This document shows, one piece after another, positions 14,611 to 15,707 of a stretch of 15,707 nt of DNA. The stretch covers positions 1 through 15,707 of the forward strand of contig JAEZJP010000069.1 of NCBI GenBank assembly GCA_023415715.1, in the 5' to 3' direction. The DNA is from Bacillota bacterium. GTDB lineage: Bacteria; Bacillota; Clostridia; Christensenellales; Aristaeellaceae. Positions within the stretch are counted from its first letter, which is position 1. Each line of letters begins with the position of its first letter. Below the pieces are notes generated by a model. The model was given only the letters and a program-made list of their open reading frames with translations, was not told the origin of the DNA and did not search any database. The position numbers and the translations under genes are program-made.

Positions 14611-15462
14611 ATGAAATGGAACCGTACCTCCGCAATCACCGATATCGCTTTCCTCTTGCTTCTGGGCCTCATGTTCGTGGGGATCATTTTCATCGCCGGG
14701 GATGGGGAGAATCTCGGCATCAATGTCGGCATCCTGTGTGTAGCCACGGCCATAGCCATTTTCACCTATTTCACATCGCTCACGGCGGGGCTGGTGGCCA
14801 ACATCATCCTCATTTTCGGGTACATTTCCTATGTGATATACATGTCGCTCACGCGGGGTACAGCGGTTAACAGCTACACATACTTCTGGGTGATTTGGAC
14901 GCCGGCATTTTCCAGCTGTATCGCCGTTTTCGGGCAGCAGACCAACAAGCTGCACATGAGCCTGGACAAACTGGACGCGCAGATTCAGGAACTTACGACC
15001 ATCGACGTGAACACCAGGCTCAAAAACCTGCGGGCTTTTGACCTGGAAGGCTTCATCTACATGCGCATCGCCAACCGCTACAGCATGCATCTGACACTGC
15101 TTATATGGGAGTTGCGCTACCCCAGGGAGCTTGAACATATCCTGGGCAAATCCCGCATGGAAGAGCTGGTGTGCCGGATATCCGAAGTAATCAGCTCTTC
15201 GCTGCGGGCGGAGGACGCCGTATACCTACTGGATGACAAGCCCTTTAGATGGGGTACGCTGATTTTCACCAACGTAACAGCCCATGAAATCGTGGTGGAG
15301 CGCGTGCGCAAAAACATACAGGCGCTGGAGCTTTCGGCCGTGGACAAGCGCCGCCGCTTAAGCTTTGAAATGCGCGTGGGGATTGCGGAATACACGCCTG
15401 ATATCACGTCATCGCTGCAATTGCTGGAGAAAGCGAAAAAGCAGATGGAATATGATGTATAA
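14611..15462 (+). CDS. Membrane protein with degenerate GGDEF domain and intact I-site (predicted c-di-GMP receptor, PssE-like)
   Basis: The 283-residue protein has about four membrane helices (11-30, 37-55, 59-80, 92-108), a short linker, and a cytoplasmic GGDEF-type domain (about 128-283, TIDVNTRLKNLRAF at its start). The catalytic signature is degraded: where GGDEF is expected the sequence is DDKPF (208-212), so cyclase activity is not expected. Exactly five residues before it stands RAED (199-202), the RxxD inhibitory site that binds c-di-GMP in active cyclases such as PleD (RAID, five residues, GGEEF). The domain is therefore best read as a c-di-GMP receptor. Listeria PssE is a known precedent: a degenerate GGDEF I-site receptor that controls Pss exopolysaccharide. 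The gene starts 2 bases after the BcsB-like gene, with AAGGAGG 8 bases before the ATG, and closes the operon, matching the missing PilZ domain of the synthase. Confidence 0.85.
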   Translation: MKWNRTSAITDIAFLLLLGLMFVGIIFIAGDGENLGINVGILCVATAIAIFTYFTSLTAGLVANIILIFGYISYVIYMSLTRGTAVNSYTYFWVIWTPAFSSCIAVFGQQTNKLHMSLDKLDAQIQELTTIDVNTRLKNLRAFDLEGFIYMRIANRYSMHLTLLIWELRYPRELEHILGKSRMEELVCRISEVISSSLRAEDAVYLLDDKPFRWGTLIFTNVTAHEIVVERVRKNIQALELSAVDKRRRLSFEMRVGIAEYTPDITSSLQLLEKAKKQMEYDV

Positions 15463-15492
15463 GGCTTGTTTTATCATCTCTGCCAGCATTAT

Positions 15493-15542
15493 AAGGCTTC
15501 CCCTTGAGGGGAAGCTGGCGACGAAGTCGACTGATGAGGTGT
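15493..15542 (+). repeat. Palindromic intergenic repeat, copy 1, with possible terminator hairpin
   Basis: It contains a perfect 8-bp stem GCTTCCCC-TTGA-GGGGAAGC (15496-15515), a second small hairpin CGAC-GAA-GTCG (15519-15529) and the end ATGAGGTGT (15534-15542). This layout is familiar from intergenic repeats of gut Clostridia (recalled, not checked). It lies 33 bases after the operon's last stop. The strong hairpin could end transcription, although no T run follows it. Confidence 0.6.
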
Positions 15543-15574
15543 AATAGCTGGATATTCACAATTGAACACCTCAT
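15534..15574. repeat. 9-bp inverted repeat joining two head-to-head repeat copies
   Basis: ATGAGGTGT (15534-15542) and ACACCTCAT (15566-15574) are perfect inverted repeats around a 23-base centre. They look like the matching ends of two oppositely oriented repeat units; the second unit continues to the right with the hairpin GGCG-CTA-CGCC (15577-15587). Confidence 0.6.
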
Positions 15575-15707
15575 TCGGCGCTACGCCACTTATTCCATCT
15601 GGCTCAATCGTCGCACTGCTCACTGCGTTCGCATTTCTCGTTTCGCCAGTCTCCTCCACCCTGCCCATTTCCGTCACTGGCGGGGGCAGGGTTACGGAGC
15701 CCTCAAG
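15566..15707 (-). repeat. Second repeat unit and further palindromes to the window end, no gene
   Basis: This stretch begins with the inverted copy of the ATGAGGTGT end and holds the hairpin 15577-15587, the inverted repeat CGCCAGT/ACTGGCG (15644-15650 and 15676-15682) and the partly interleaved CCCTGCCC/GGGCAGGG (15659-15666 and 15684-15691). The last two cannot both form fully at once with simple nesting. No start with a ribosome binding site and no protein family is recognised on either strand. It probably belongs to a larger repeat that continues past the right edge. Confidence 0.4.

Noticed and set aside
15489..15677. A 62-codon open frame on the minus strand inside the end repeats.
   Set aside because: It is made entirely of palindromic repeat sequence and is probably the translation of a non-coding repeat.
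1..15707. tRNA, rRNA, CRISPR array, transposase or phage genes.
   Set aside because: None was seen on either strand: no regular spaced repeats, no rRNA-like conserved stretches, no transposase motifs in any plausible frame.

Overview
The window looks like chromosomal DNA of a monoderm Firmicute of the clostridial type. The signs are strong AGGAGG-type ribosome binding sites, sigma-A type promoters with perfect TATAAT boxes, a BvgS-like hybrid kinase of a kind frequent in Clostridia, a BcsB-like exopolysaccharide protein without any outer-membrane export partner, and palindromic intergenic repeats of a style common in gut Clostridia. Genus and species cannot be read from the sequence.

Layout. 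(1) 52-1317, minus strand: murA, peptidoglycan precursor synthesis, with its own promoter at 1613-1641 and an unusually long (about 290 nt), structured leader. (2) 1318-1878: divergent intergenic region without a credible gene. It holds the murA leader, two 26-bp tandem repeats, and the promoter of the next operon. (3) 1879-7253, plus strand: a three-gene signalling operon of a membrane-anchored family 1 solute-binding protein, a response regulator with an HD-GYP c-di-GMP phosphodiesterase output, and a hybrid histidine kinase (SBP_bac_3 sensor, HisKA, HATPase, two receiver domains, HPt). (4) 7429-15462, plus strand: a tightly packed six-gene operon for a synthase-dependent exopolysaccharide. 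It encodes a WsfD-like GT-C membrane protein, a GH8-like glycosidase, a DUF2334 deacetylase-like membrane protein, a BcsA-like GT2 synthase without PilZ, a BcsB-like partner, and a membrane protein with a degenerate GGDEF domain that keeps a perfectly spaced RxxD I-site. (5) 15463-15707: gene-free palindromic repeats.

How the parts may work together. The sugar-polymer operon resembles the Listeria monocytogenes Pss system, where the synthase has no PilZ domain and a degenerate GGDEF protein (PssE) is the c-di-GMP receptor. Directly upstream lies a phosphorelay whose output enzyme should degrade c-di-GMP. The inferred circuit is: extracellular ligand, hybrid kinase, HPt, REC-HD-GYP, lower c-di-GMP, less synthase activity. 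The two operons have separate promoters with the same architecture (TTGATT, 17 bp, TATAAT). The two halves are recognisable families; their side-by-side arrangement and the orphan solute-binding protein are the most interesting parts. All family assignments were made by eye from motifs, without database searches.
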